Shown piece by piece: positions 43,162-56,399 of a DNA stretch of 64,000 nt. Position 1 is the first letter of the stretch. Each line of letters begins with the position of its first letter. A program made the translations under genes and the position numbers. Source of the stretch: Topomyia yanbarensis. Taxonomy: Eukaryota > Arthropoda > Insecta > Diptera > Culicidae. The notes below the pieces were generated by a model that saw only the letters and a list, made by a program, of their open reading frames with translations, did no database searches and was not told the origin of the DNA. Location: contig NC_080671.1 of assembly GCF_030247195.1 (NCBI RefSeq), positions 469,522,766 through 469,586,765 on the forward strand, given 5' to 3'.

Positions 43162-44093
43162 AGGGGAGAGAGGGTAACAGTGGATCAGCAGGAACTATGA
43201 AACATTCGCAATAAAATCACAATGCATGATCGGAATCGTCTAATTCCCTCATATTTCACAATTTCTAATTCTTTACACGTGTTGCTATATTTTGGAAGAG
43301 ATCTGATAACTCTATCTCTTTTAATGGATATTTGTTTCTTTTGTGATAGCCAGAGTAAATTTGCAATGATAAACATTATTCCATCTTTATGAATTACCAT
43401 TCATTGAATAAATGTTTAGTCTATTGCTATTTATTGCAAATTTTATGCTCAACATTTGTCGCGAACAAAGTTTTTTGGTAACTACTCATGGTTCTGTGTG
43501 ATTTCACAATTTTCATGAATAGACCCATTGGGTAACTGTGAAACGATGGCGTATGGGGAACAGTGATTTTTGTTTGTTTTTGTGGTCTGTCTCAAAATGT
43601 CAATGGGTTCCGATTTTCCACACTAAATACTACTCATATAGTGCAAAATTAGTAAATTTGGCCAAATTTTGTAGAAATTGTCTCTTATTTCAGGATTGCA
43701 GCTAATATGCATATATGGTGGTTCGTTGTTACGCGATGATATAGTGGATTATTTCGTAAACAAACGATTTTCGCCTCTATATAACTTTAATTCAAAGCGT
43801 TAGGATCATTCTTCGTCAAAACAAAAGAATAAAATTTATAAGTAGAATATTTCACTATAGACGACATCGTGTTTCATAGTTCCTACCCATGGGGCACACT
43901 GATACATTTTACCACCAACTGTTTATTATCCAAAAAATGTTATTTCCCGTGAATTTTACCAGCTGGAAAAAATATATGTATTAGTTAACAACATAGTGGC
44001 ACTATGTATCACTTTTGATTACACAAATAACATGTATTATCATCAAAATTAAATTGTAGAAAAAATGTGTTTCATTGTTACCCACTCTCCCTT
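43162..44093. mobile_element. MITE-like element with GGGGAGAG(A/T)GGGTAAC ends
   Basis: The left end AGGGGAGAGAGGGTAACAGT is inverted at 44073-44092 (ATTGTTACCCACTCTCCCTT). A second inverted pair lies further in: GGAACTATGAAAC at 43191-43203 and its exact inverse at 43871-43883. About 930 bp without a transposase. Internal words such as GGGTAACTGTGAAACGATG echo the ends. Confidence 0.7.
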
Positions 44094-44296
44094 TGTCTTT
44101 GAAATAAACTTGTGAATTAATTTTTGAGAAATAGTTAATTAATTATAAAGTACATTCACAAAATGTTCGGAATCGAGTTCCTTGAATGACGCAGATGTGT
44201 TTTCATACCCCGATATTCGAAATCGGTTTAGTTTTTCCCCTATAACACCCGTAAAGCAACTGTATTTCAAAATATGTTAACACAAAGACAAAATTT

Positions 44297-45458
44297 GAAT
44301 GACTGGCGTCCAAAAGGGGCTAACCCACATGTTGCATTTTTACAGGAAATGGAAAAAGAAACTTCCTCATTTCCAAATTAACATTCTTATTATTGTAAAA
44401 ACTTTTTTTTCTTAGTGGTTCATTGGCCCATGTTGGCAAGAAAAAATAAGATCATTACATGAACTACCTTTCAATTCACGGGCATTTCCGTAGTTCGAGG
44501 GGGTAACCTAGCGTCCAAAAGGGGCTAACCCACAATTCACACGTCCTTTCCTTATCTTTCGCTTTAGAGTTATAGTATCTTTGGCAAAGTTGTTATGCGA
44601 CATCTAGCGCTTTATTTCATCACTTCAGATTAGTTCGGAATTCAGTCGCTAGAGCGGCGCTGCTATCAACTTTTGAATGAAATGAAATTGAAAGATGGTG
44701 TCTAGGGTAAAGTTTGTATGTAAGGTAATTGTACATATATCTTCTGAAGATATCAACTTTGTAGGTCTTACAAGTTCTGAAATATGGCGCATTTTTGAAA
44801 ACATTATGTAAATGTTTCAACTAAAACCTTCTCTATCTCGAAACATACAGGACCTACAAATTTTGCATTTTCAGAAGATACGTTCAAAATAATAGAACCA
44901 ACAACTATCTCGAAGACGCCACATTTCTATCTAGCTTTATTAAAAGTTGATAGCGACTGAATTTTGAACTAGTGCAATCCATCCAAATAAAGCGCTAAGT
45001 GCCATACAACAACTTTTTCCAGGGCATCATAACTCTATAACGAAAGATAATAATTGACTCCACGATTTTAAATTTTCCGACCACAATGTACCGTTTTTCT
45101 CTTAATACCTTTTTGCTCGGTCAACTTTCAATGTAGAGACAAGACACTTTCACTGGAATTTTCAAAAAAAAAAAGCTCAATAATGTACATTTGTACAAGA
45201 AATATATATTAGATAGCAAGTGTGTGAGCGGCTCTCACCTTCAGGAACGACTGTTTGGGCCGAAACGTCAACGTACAATGCAATCCAACTTAAAACAGTA
45301 TTATGTCGAGTTCACTAATATTTGAGCTACAACATAAAATTTACTGATTGTGAATCTGTAGACTACTTTGTCTTAAAACCTCGGAAAACGAACGAGAAAA
45401 CTTGAATTTTCATAAGACTCAATGTAAGGTTAGCCCCTTTTGGACGCCAGCCATTCAT
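44297..45458. mobile_element. 1.16-kb palindromic (fold-back) element
   Basis: The end TGAATG(A/G)CTGGCGTCC leads into GGCGTCCAAAAGGGGCTAAC; the exact inverse of the latter lies at 45429-45448. A third direct copy of the 20-mer's core occurs at 44511-44531. The interior is itself a long imperfect palindrome (about 44550-44820 against about 44821-45065; for example GTCGCTAG-GCTATCAACTTTT against AAAAGTTGATAGCGACTGAA). No ORF of note. Confidence 0.8.
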
Positions 45459-45462
45459 TTAT

Positions 45463-45890
45463 CTCATTCTGATTTATCTACTTAAGTGTTATATTTTTTG
45501 TTCCAAGTGTGTCAACGTTGGCCTGTTGCTCATCAGGTTCGTGGTAGTTGTGTATTTTGATATAGTTACCAAGTATAATGAGAATATAATACTCGGTGGA
45601 TTAAAACAGGTTTTTTTTATGAAAAAGATTTCAGCTATTTGGAGACTAGGAATACAGAATACAGATTTGATTTTTGTAATAGAGATTTCTTCTTGGTCAA
45701 TATATTCAAAGGGGGCTTATTTTCAACATCGGAGTAGCAACAGTTATATCAAGGACAGGGGAGAGAAGACGGACATAATTACAGTGAAAGAAGAACAAAA
45801 CTTGCTACTTTCAGGCAAACGGGAGATCAGCGACATGAAATAGAGCCTCAGGCTACCAAGAACCGGGTTGACAAGTGGAATTATTCAAAC
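45463..45890. other. unassigned DNA
   Basis: A 105-residue ORF (45526-45843) has no features and no family resemblance. Confidence 0.35.
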
Positions 45891-46028
45891 GTGATCCGAC
45901 CGTTGGGTCGCACTTGCTTCAAATTACTTTTAAGCAGGCGTGGCGTTGAGGGCGATAGCGGTCACATAGTGGTACTATGGTAGTAGTCGGCCCCACAAAG
46001 CGGGACAGGGAACTTCGAGAAACGAGCA

Positions 46029-46555
46029 TTAAGTTAAAGTGAGATATTTATCGATTTTATGAAAATCTAAATAAGGGACATATATGATATAGCGAGTAAC
46101 TAGCAAAACCACGAACTGCAACATTAGGTGGTCTGCTTCGGGCCCGAAGGGAATCCTTCGACTGAGACCTGGCGTCAAATGCGCATCCAACGTGTAGTGG
46201 TTGGACATAAGCCGGGATATTTCCAAGACATCGTTGATACCTTTGGGATAATAAAATGTAGCCATCGTCTGAATTCTCCATTGCTCCACGAACTTTGCAT
46301 GCATAAAATTGTTGAGTGTCCTCTGATGACAGGTACTGAAAAATTCGTTGAAGCAAATTGGTCTTTCGTAGGTGACACCTTCTAAAGCGTCGGCCTTTTC
46401 GTTACTCAGGATGTTGCAATTAGAACGGACCCAAACAAAGGTAATCTTGCACGATTTTTCAAATACCGTATCTTCCCTAGACAATACAGGAATAGCTTTT
46501 TGGGCTCCATCGCATGAAGAGCCTCAATGGAACTGAGGCTGTTCAAAATGATGCG
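46029..46555 (-). pseudogene. LINE RNase H domain and C-terminus
   Basis: The first part, SLSSIEALHAMEPKK, contains the RNase H block around the third acidic residue. A shift near 46470 leads to KITFVWVRSNCNILSNEKADALEG, the classical last block (normally WVRGHxxIxGNExAD; here the His is replaced by Asn). The tail NNFMHAKFVEQWRIQ and what follows is typical of LINE C-termini. Inactivated by a shift and a changed residue. Confidence 0.75.
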
Positions 46556-46569
46556 ACGTGAACTAAAGC

Positions 46570-47235
46570 AGGATTATTGAGTTTGAATGAAGTTGTGGCA
46601 TTTAGTTAGGTTAGGTGTCTTCTACAAAGTTGTAGAACAAGATTTTTTCAGTAATTTTGCCAAACATCTCGATATTCTATCTCTCTCCGTTGAAAAGTTA
46701 GTGTTGGCGCCATCTATGCGGTCACAGCTGGAACTAAAGTTTTCTAACCAAAACATAACTCGTATTATGTACTAAAATTCTTCCGAACATACTAGTGAGC
46801 TAAATCTAACCATTATTTCATAAAAATGTTTAGTTTGTTAGAACCTAGTACTGATATACTACCACGTACTGCTAGGCCCCATGCAAAACTGACTCAGACA
46901 TCACTTCGTTATAAGTTTAATAACTTTTCTTGTTCGAGTCGGATCGCTTTGCAGTCTTCAACAAAGTTGTAGATAATAGAATTATCTTCTTAAGTTTCAC
47001 TTTTGGTGATAATCTGATGTATACAGTGCCCCTAGCGGTGAAAATGTTCGCAAGTGGGTTTTCTCCATGTAAATTGTCGAAAAATCCCATAGAAACTTCA
47101 AGCACGTTGGTCCGGTAGCTAGACTTATTCGATTTGGCTCAAATTTGGAGCAGACACTCCTGGTGGGACTAGGAGTCGACTCAGGGGTGGGCCGATGGGG
47201 GTCATTTTTTTCTGTCACTCTAATGTTCCTGTTAT
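46570..47235. other. sequence inserted between LINE RT and RNase H
   Basis: Two related blocks appear: TCTACAAAGTTGTAGAACAA (46621) and TCAACAAAGTTGTAGATAAT (46959), each near CCCCTAGCGG or GCGCCATCTATGCGG. This type of duplicated block suggests a repeat of its own; ends not fixed. Confidence 0.4.
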
Positions 47236-47379
47236 TAGCTGGCTGGAGAAAATTGAACCTTTATTGGCATTTCTGTTTGAGATACCAAATGTGACAACCC
47301 CAGAATCGAACCAGACCCCGACATATTTTAATGTGAATACCTGATGGATCGTTACACCCATTAATTGCGCCAGCTCACG

Positions 47380-47788
47380 TTTTATAGAAAAAAACGACCA
47401 GCTCAGTTTATCCGAGGAGAACTCGATACTCAGCCGAACAGCCTAAATAGACAAATTGTCCAAAGTAACTTACAATCGTTCTTGCAAATCGGCAGCTTTG
47501 AGACTTATAACAGATACCACCCCATCGTCTACAAGTTGCCGTGGCGTTCTTGAATTGGCAAGACAATCGTCAATGTCAATCACGTAAAACTTGTACAGTA
47601 GGGGACTTAGACATGAGCTTTGGAAAAACCCATGTAGCTAAATCGCGATGTTGTTAAATCTTCATGCGAAAATGCAGGTGGTTTTCAGACAACAGGTTTA
47701 GCAAAATCATGTTTAAAATCGGTGAAATGCCATGCTGGTGCAGCTTCTCTGACAGAACGTTGATACAAACTGAGTCAAAAGCTCCCTT
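47380..47788 (-). pseudogene. LINE reverse transcriptase fragment
   Basis: The minus strand reads GAFDSVCINVLSEKLHQHG at the RT A-block, LLNLLSENHLHF, and then in shifted frames short matches including a VNDID-like stretch and TELVVF at the end. Several stops are present. It is a different or much diverged copy relative to the LINE at 18.6-21.2 kb. Confidence 0.65.
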
Positions 47789-49747
47789 AACCGTTATGTG
47801 TCCAACAAAAAACACCTTTAACAGGCCAACGAGGGTACCCGGGTATCCACAAATTTAAATGATCATAACTATGGCTTCCTCTAACCGATTTGGACACTTT
47901 TAGATGTTTTGCATTCAGGAACTCGTTCACTATTTTATTCGGTAAAATTGAACCGGATGAATGGATCTGGTTCTTGGTAATCCGGATTTTCCGGAGTACT
48001 GTTCCAGTACTAGGGTATGATTGTAAAATTTAATAATATCCTAGAAATATGACTATCAAAACTTTTCAAATTGTCTCGGAGGTCTGTTAGTTATTGTTAC
48101 GGGATCCTATGGAAATTTGGAAAATGGAATTGGAATGGAATGTCCACTCTCGGCCCCACGGGAACCTGCTCCGAAATGTCCGTTCTGGGGCCAAATCACC
48201 AAATGGTTCCAAAACCACGAGATACAGCCTACTGATGCAATTCCAAGAATTTTGATACCCATATAGCCGGTATTCCATTGAAATTCACCAATAGTATCCC
48301 AGCACCGGAACCAAATGAAGTAACCCGATTCATTTTTCCCCCTCTTACTATATCAACAATATTATTAACCCAAAACCCTTTGCTGCACTGTGCGCTGTAC
48401 GCTAAAATGCTGCTGTTGGCAGGAAGGCGACGGTTTCGTCCGACCGGCCGGGACAACAACGGCCGCGTTCTCCTTTGTCGTTGGCTGCTCCGGCAGCGGT
48501 CCTTGACTTTCAGCTAGGGAGGTGAGCTTTGCTCCTTTGTTGGAACCTCCCTAGCGACGTTGGCGAATAATCGCCGGATCTACTCGCTCCCCGCGAGAGA
48601 TCCTAGAAGTCACCGCAGTGTACTTCCCAGGGGGCACCTTTGGCCACTCTGCTTCGCTCTCCTTGACTTTTAGCTAAGAAAGAGAGCTAGGCTCGTTTGG
48701 CTGATCCTTCACAGCGAGAGCGGAAAGGCGTCTTCTGGGTCCTTTATACTAAGCCGGGGAAGCGAGTTGTTCCTTTGCGCTTAGCTTCCTTTTCCGGCGA
48801 CCCGACACTAGTTCTCGAACCACGGGTCGGCACTTTTGCGGGAATACTCTTCCGCACACTAGAACTGGCTGTATTTGACCAGCGAAAAAACGTCCAAACG
48901 GGGCCAAAAAACAAACGACGTCGTTCACTCACCGTGGCCCGAAACTTTCTAAACTTTTTACGATGGCCGCCTTCTGCACGACCAAAAAAAACACCAACCG
49001 CCTCGCCTCATAGCTGTCACCGCCGATCCGTAGCATTATCAGCACACATTTTTCAGCAAAAAGAGAGCAGTGGCCTATCTTATCCCTATGCTACTTATTC
49101 TCAAACATAAAACAAAAATTATCTAACCTAGCTGCACGAACAAAACCGTTCACATACGCGAAAATGAACAAAATTTACAAGAAAAAATGAACGGTACCGA
49201 ACAGCAGTGAGCATAATTTTACATTTAACAAATACACTCTACGGAGTGTATACCCAATAAATGGTATATTTCCACCCAGTGCTAAATTGTTACCCTGACG
49301 GGTTACAATCTCGCCCAAACCGGGTGAAAAAAAATTACCAACAATTTTTTTTCTAATCTAACACCTAACACCGATACAATAATAATAACGAAACGAATAA
49401 ATAAATAAATAAACAAAGAAAAATTAACTACACCTTATCATTTCTTCCGCAATTTATAAATTTTCATCTCAAAAACTAATCGACCGGATGTCCTAACCGG
49501 TGAACTGTTTGTCTGTGTTGGGTCTGATAATTACTGACAGCATACGCGAAGCGAGAGGTTGTCAGCCATTGTCATTATTCGGTTATGGGTTGAACTCTAA
49601 ATCCAATCCGAAAACAAGATTGGTAACAACTCGATATTCCTAAAATTCTGCAAGTTACATTGACAATTTTTAATGTTCAAAATATTGGAATTTCATCAAC
49701 TGAAACCTGAAAAGGTACCCGGGTACCGCGTCGGACACATAACGGTT
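47789..49747. mobile_element. TTAA-flanked piggyBac-like element, copy B (inverted, with nested insertion)
   Basis: It starts TTAACCGTTATGTGTCC at about 47789 and ends GGACACATAACGGTTAA at 49747, the same 13-bp terminal repeats as copy A but in opposite orientation. The parts at 47789-48370 match copy A closely (reverse complement), including the segment around the words cggttccaaaaccac and attccattgaaattcac. Between about 48375 and 49560 it carries an insert not present in copy A. The end part (about 49660-49747) returns to copy A sequence. Confidence 0.8.
48375..49307 (-). repeat. hairpin-rich leader repeat, copy 2 (inverted)
   Basis: Reverse complement of 39865-40800 with substitutions and indels. 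The stem of the last hairpin is conserved (CTAGGGAGG / CCTCCCTAG at 48517-48555) as are the linkers CCTTGACTTT-AGCTA. It lies inside TTAA element B, so it inserted after that element. The palindrome TACACTCCGTAGAGTGTA-like sequence is also present (49229-49252). An open frame of 137 codons through it (48697-49110) is not a known protein. Confidence 0.65.
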
Positions 49748-52700
49748 AAAAACGGGATTTGGGCCGTGTGTATTTTAAATGGAGCTCGGGATTTCAAATC
49801 CCGTGGTGGGAAATGAGTCTACATGAAAATGAGTTTTCATGAAGTGTAAACCCAACCGCGGGAAACATCACGGAATTTTAAAATTTTTCACACAAAAATC
49901 CGACCGGGAACAATTCAACATAAATCGTTTCCGATGGGAAAAATAGCATTTTATAAGGCTAGACAGTTTGGAGAGATCTCGGCGAAAAATTTTCCCTGAC
50001 CCATTTCCTGGACTGTGAACTAGCTTTTAGGCCTGGGAATAAATAAACTCTCCTGAAAGGACCGAGATTCCGACTACCCGTTTAAAAACATTGATTGAAC
50101 TCGGTTGGAACATATTTGAGCTTCTTTTGGACCAAAGATTACCAGCTAAGTATTAGAAAGGTTTTGAAAGAACTAACGCTGATTTCAGATAAGTTTAGAA
50201 TTGTGATATTCTGTCTAAAGCAAGCAAATGACGTTAGTGGCGACAAGGCTTGTATGAAGGACTATCGCGTCTAAATGTCCGCTTACAAATCTGAGATCGA
50301 CGGTGGGGTCACCGATTCGAAAATTCAAGGTCCTTTTGTTCCATTGAGCAAAGATTTTTGAATGGAATCGCACTGGATTGTGTGTCCCAGTTTTTTTGTT
50401 GGAGACGAGCCACTGCGACCAGTATTTAGATCTATTGTGGTATGTCTGTCCCTTTAAACTAGTATCGGGTGAACTTTGGTGTTTAATTGCGTCTTCCGCG
50501 ACAAGAATCGTCTGCCTGTTCGGCTGTTGTACCGAGGATCGTGCGGATGACTTTTACGTTGAGAATGCTGAAAAATAATTATGCCTCTCATGAGATTATT
50601 ACGCCACTCACCATGACAAATCATTAAACTCTTTTGGAAGAGCACTCACACATGGGGGAGTCAGTTAAAACAGCAGTTGGACTTAGAATCTGACTCAGTT
50701 TCTCCTAGATCAAAAATTGCATTATTTTTACAACTCTTCTTCTTCTTTAGTGTTCAATTCACTTCGAAATAACACATTATCTTGATTAATTTCATGAATT
50801 AACCTCACAAAACATAAAATACCGGTCATGATTTCAGGGTCCCTGTGAGGCTAGCGTCTTTGGCGGGAGCCAACCTGGCCAACCGCACGCTACGGCTTTG
50901 ATCCCATTTTTTATCACTGAGAACTGACTTCCAAGTCAACTTTTCAATGTGTGTAAGAAATAAAACTGTCACTTTGAAATGCTATCGGACAATAACTTGT
51001 CACTAGCCGGCGCTACGATCGGCCTATACTGAGCATGCATGCAAACTTGAATAAAATGGTGTTCGAATCACCCTTAACAATTTTAATGACCATCGAGATA
51101 GTTTTTGGTAGATAATCCTTCGATTAAAACTAAATTCGATAAAGTAATTCAGAATCAAACAATTTAACGAAATAGCAGATATTAGTATGAATGAAAGGTG
51201 AATTGTTTATCGGAAATATTTAATGTGAGGCACGAAGAACATTCTTAACGGCTCTGTGGTACTCAACAAAACGGTTGCCGAAGGCGGTAACTACTTAGCA
51301 CACTAATACCGTATTAGTTCACATATATTACGTTTAAGACGAGGCACCACGCAAAATTATGTCAATTCGGTCGTTCGCACGAACCTCCCTTCCAATAGCA
51401 CATGAGTGCAAAAGCAAAGCAAAACCATCTAGTAGCCCCTGCAAAATCATATTCACGGCATCATCACCACCAAAGTGGATTAACTGACCCGATTTGGCCC
51501 GTGTCCTGTTTGCTGCTGCTGCTGCTTTTGCTGGCGATGCGAAGAACACGTAGAACATGTCCACAAGTTTTTACAAGTGCCCCAAGCTCAAACGCAAGAC
51601 CTGCTGGAGTGTAAATTTTTATGGATTCTAAATCTCTGCTGCACCCACAGCGTATTGCTCATTTGCTTTTTCCGAGCACGCCGGGAAACGTTTTGCAGTT
51701 TCGTGGTTATATTGGGCTTTCCGCTTGGATGGATCGGTTCCGACAATATTGACTTTTTTAACGAATTGTAAATTTTTGATGACCTAATCTTGAAACCGAT
51801 CCGAATCGGAGATTGTTCCACACTGTTAGGGAGGGCGATCAAGACTTTCTGTTTTCCTCAGCTCTTCTGTGTTTTCCAACACGTAGAATCCGGTGGAAGG
51901 AGGTCCAGGAAAAAAAATAGCTATGTAAGGACAATCAAGTGGTACACCGGACCGGATTTAGAGTTGCAATGAATGCTGAATGTGGTCAAAATAGGGGGTG
52001 TAATTAAAGGGTTTTTTTTTGCTACGACAGCAGTAAATGTAGTCGAATGAATGCTGAGTGGAAAAAATGAAATGAGTAAAGTTGTTTAACCTGGACGGTT
52101 TCGGTATCGTTTTGGTTCGGTCCAATGGAACTGGGGGGGGATTTAATTTGGTTTTATTTGTTTCTCGTTGGTATCTAATATAAAATCAATAATTGTGAGG
52201 ATAGAAAAAAGCAAACTTACCTTTGTTGTCGAAATTCGTTGTTGACTTTCGCTTACTGCGATTGAAACTGACTGCTTTCGGATAAAATGAAAATAGTCCG
52301 CGAAAATCGTTACTCTTTTTCAATATTTTTATTTTTCCATAATAATGAAAGATTGTTCTTTGTTTAATTAAAACTTAAACACTTAGCCGAGATTTGCTTC
52401 CCGGCACTTGCTAATGACTGATGTTTTATTTTTTCTATAAGTTTTGTTCGTTTCTCTGCTATACAGTTTTCAACTTGTTTGGTTTTTTGTGTTCTGTTCC
52501 GACCACTTTCTTGATTTATATTTTGATTTTTTTTTGTTTGATGTTACACCATGGCACTCGAGTTCTTATTCCGCTTCTTTGATATAACCTGGCTGAATTT
52601 GTGATAGCAAATGTTTGGGTAAGCATCGCTTGAACAATGAGAAACAGTACAGAATTGATTGGATTTGTTTCGATGTGATTATGCTAGTATTTCAGTCAGC

Positions 52701-54395
52701 ACGACCTTAGTTTGTGAATGGAAATAAATGTTTTTTTTTAGTTCGCGCTGTATGTTTTTATTTTTGTAGAGAAAGCTTACCTAAGTATTTCACTTCATTC
52801 TTCAACCTTTCGCTCGCTTGTATTCTGGTAAGACTTTAATTGTTCATCATTACATTTTTGATATGAAAACAGTTTTATATTTCCGCGATATGTTGCATAC
52901 ATGATGTGTGGGTGTTTTTTCATATTTTTTCATTCAAGGACGGGGGATATTAATTTCCGCTTGTTTAAAGTCGCACTCCCGAAGTACAATAAGCTTTGAA
53001 AACGGTCTGTTCCCGTTTTGTCATGCTCGATAGAAACAAGGTTTAAAACTGTACACATACATACATATTCATGAGATTTAATTACATTCATAATTATTCA
53101 GCTTCAGCAGTGTCCCGCCTCACCCATTCTGCCACCTAGCCAACATTTCGGTACTTCATCGACGGCATCAGAAACCAAAGGCTGGAAATTAATCGTTTTA
53201 TCAAAATTTATAGAATGGCTGCTCCCTCTGCCGTGAGTTGTCTGCCTGTGTGTGTGTGTGTGGATGTGTGTTGATATGATAATACCTGATTAGAATATTC
53301 AGATGAATACCTTGCTCGGGGAGTGGAAAACATGAGGCAGCCTCAGTAACAAATGGGGTGGAAGTGTGTGGCGGTTATTATAGTTGATGGTGGTGTCGGA
53401 TCCTCGCCGCAGAGCACATGAAAAAAGATTTTTTTGTTGTTTTCATTTGCTGGCTTTGGGAGGATCTGGATTACGCATCACTTTGAAAAGAAGAATCATT
53501 TTCCCTGTCCAGGGGGCGGGGGGATTGTGCTGTCGGGTTTTTTTGGGAGGAGAGATATCGTTTGGTCATAATCTATCACATAATTTATGTACAATCGGTT
53601 TATCGGCTTTCACCACATGATTTTAATTGAATGACGAATGATATTGATATGATTTCGTGCTTTTGATATGATGAAATATGCGGTGTTGAGTGGGTTTTGT
53701 TTCGCTTTTTTTTGCAGGGACTTTGTTGCTATTTTCGTGCGCATCAAGGCTCGTATTTAGGTATAATAGGATAGAAATAGTTTCCACGAATTTAAATGTT
53801 GGAGGTTTTTGTGAGCACCCTTCCATTTGGTCGATGCTTGTTTGAAAGTTTAAACCAGAGACTAATGTTGATAGATTTTATTTATTCATGGCAAATTTTA
53901 TCCAATTAGGGTGGAAATGAACGTTTTTAATCTGTATGAAGTTTCATTGATGTGATCTGACACGTTTTGAAATATATCTGAATAATGGATGAAGTTTTGC
54001 CTGCGCAAATTTGTGCGAAACACGTGAAATTTACTTTATTACAAAACCGATTCCAGTACGGTACACTAAAGAGATAAGTCACGAGATTTGTCATATTTGA
54101 CAGCACGTTAGGTAAACCGTAGTAGCTTGTGGAATTTGTCTATAGATTCGCTAAATGAAATACATCACTGGAACTGAACAAATTAAATATTTAATGGAAA
54201 CGTATTAAAGAAGGTGCTAAGACGGCAACCCCATGGATTATTATCACACATTGATTTTCTTTCGCTCTTTGTGCTCGAAGGGTACGTCGCCACTGTAAGG
54301 CAAGGCTCACTTGGATGCGTGTAGATGCGCGAAGATATAATCATTGTACCTCTCCATACTCCTGCTTATGGCATTTTCGTTTTTGACAGAGCACT
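49748..54395. other. unassigned, possibly host intergenic or intronic DNA
   Basis: No family-assignable coding region is seen in 4.6 kb. Content includes a CAG/CTG tract (TGCTGCTGCTGCTGCTTT near 51512), a TG microsatellite (about 53249-53270) and T-rich stretches (52300-52800). Short ORFs such as 51402-51614 and 53384-53620 show no domain. The lack of transposon ends suggests host DNA, but no exon can be supported. Confidence 0.35.
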
Positions 54396-54401
54396 ACACG
54401 A

Positions 54402-54472
54402 CCGTTCTAAGCATAATTGTCCCATGTATATAGGGAATCCCATAGAACATGGAACAATTAAGCTTATAACGG
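54402..54472. repeat. short fold-back element with AGGGAATCCCATAGAA centre
   Basis: Arms 54402-54426 and 54448-54472 are inverted with a few mismatches (CCGTTCTAAGCATAATTGTC on the left). The centre closely resembles that of the hairpin at 59125-59209. Confidence 0.7.
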
Positions 54473-56399
54473 CAGTACACCGCTGTACTCGGTGCTACGC
54501 TCATTCAAACATCGTAATATGGGTGCTTTCTCTTTTGCACTACACCAGTTGATCACGATGTAAAAACGAAAAGGCTTTTTTCCCACATATGCACTAATGC
54601 GAGAATTTCGCATGTCATTGAGGATCCTAAGGCTTTATTAGAATGTCCCTAGCCAGGAGATCAGGCAGAGTTCCAAGACAATTTGCTTCGTACCACACAA
54701 ATCTTGAACAAATTGTTCACTAGTGTCGATGTGTCATAAGATCAATGGTTGCATCGTTCGGTCTTCACAAACCCTAGGCAACCTTGATTACCTTTTTTCA
54801 GTACAGTTGATCTCTTTTGATTTTTGCCAAAGTCGCGTGTAAGTTGCCTTATCAAGATGGCTTCGTTTCGCTGAATGCATCCATATAATACATTAATGGA
54901 CAATAACCCACGAAATGCTAGTGCTTCCGAAGAAAACACGGCTGCTCTCGCTGTCGCCGGGCCAATCGGCGTCTCAATATATGAAAAGTGGTTTATCGAG
55001 CAGTCCACACCTACAGAGACAGAGTTAGAATCTCTGGTAGCCTTCAAGTCGCACGGCTACTCAACTGGCCAATCGGGTTCTTTAGGAGCCGAGAATCTCT
55101 ACCCGAAAATAGCCGCACTTTTGGTTATTTTCGGTCGTGCTAAATAGCCCACCGATCAGTCAGCGGTACTTTATTGCAGCTTATTTTTTGCCTGCGGATT
55201 TTTTCGTTATTCCTAGCTTTTAGGAATTCAGAATCCATTGACGTTTTGGTTGTATACCCACTTCTAGCCTACAAGTTTTTATACTTAGAAAATGGGCTAT
55301 GATTCCCTGGGTGGTGAGCCTGATGGGCGCGTACTCTTGCTTGGTCGATAAGAGTCCGATCCGAGCGAGTGCTGGTTCATTGATCTTCGAATCTCGTGAC
55401 TAATAATCATTCGATCGAGTGTTTTGGCGAACGGCTGATATGGATGTTTCTACTTTCAAATGGGGGAACATACTGGTTCGGTTGTTCGAGGACTCATTTG
55501 ATCTTGAGCATAGTGATCGAGTCATTCGATTCGGATCAATGGACTGTCATCCATAAGAGATGATCAGACTGAAGGTGTTTTTATCTCTTAAATCGCTCTG
55601 TCGCTCGTGAAGATGGCGAGTAACACTCGTCTATAACGAATCGGATTCGCTGTTTTCAGAAACAGAGATGGCAATCTCTGATGGATGGAACCTACTCTTA
55701 AACAGTCAGTAGGTAGTGCTCAACTAGATCAACTTAATAAACTGAAACACGTAGTTTTTGAAGAAATCCAATCTACGTGAACCACATCACCAAACACCTA
55801 AAAGTTGTTTAGATGCATGTAATATCTATTTCTTTATCGCTCTCGCAGGCTGATGGGATTGACAATATTGTAAACATCATCAAGCCACAATAGATTCAAT
55901 AGTTATCTAAATATAAGGACCTTCACTCTTTTTAGTTTCTATTTGCACCAAGCACTACTATTACTACAGGTTAATTAGTTCTCATGTTAATAATCCACCA
56001 ATCATTATGACTCAGGATTTTATTTATATAAGAAATCCGCTTCAAGATGTTGATTACAATACGCCTCGATAGTGGTGTATCGAGGAAGCCGGGAGAGCTG
56101 ATATGAGCCTTTTTTCTGTTCTATACCTTTCCTCTATTTACCCTCTCATAGCCGACAATCAACCAGTAACAAATAGATAATTGAGAAAGGATGTGCTATG
56201 TGTGGTGGTTGGCTATTCAAGTATTGGAAGAGTTTGAAGTAATAATGCATGTCTTTCATGTGATGATCATGAATTCAGCTGTGTCTTGTACCTATCTAAT
56301 CTATTACGTCTCTCATATGTTGCCCTTTATTTCTTCTTTTCGAGTCCTATACTGCCATTCTACACCCGCCTTCAGCTGGGTCAGCAAAGATGGTGATAG
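54473..56399. other. unassigned DNA
   Basis: Overlapping ORFs on both strands at 54742-55147 (101 and 90 codons) are open but carry no domain that I recognise. The rest has many GATCG/CGATC words (55340-55560) and no bounded element. Confidence 0.35.

Larger units (their letters stand above)
45900..47788 (-). mobile_element. LINE fragment (R1/LOA-type RT and RNase H), minus strand
   Basis: On the minus strand from 47788: GAFDSVCINVLSEKLHQHGISPILN (RT), then, through stops and shifts, traces of the catalytic block and of the segment before TELVVF (to about 47390). After a stretch of unrelated sequence (about 46570-47235) the RNase H follows at 46550-46030. The order is correct for one LINE broken by an insertion. 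The RT start abuts a TTAA element at 47789. Confidence 0.7.

Noticed and set aside
48697..49110. 137-codon ORF in TTAA element B
   Set aside because: Lies in the GC-rich leader repeat; the homologous frame is not open in the copy at 40 kb.
54742..55147. Overlapping ORFs of 101 (-) and 90 (+) codons
   Set aside because: Open and of near-coding composition, but no motif allowed a choice of strand or family. Left unassigned.
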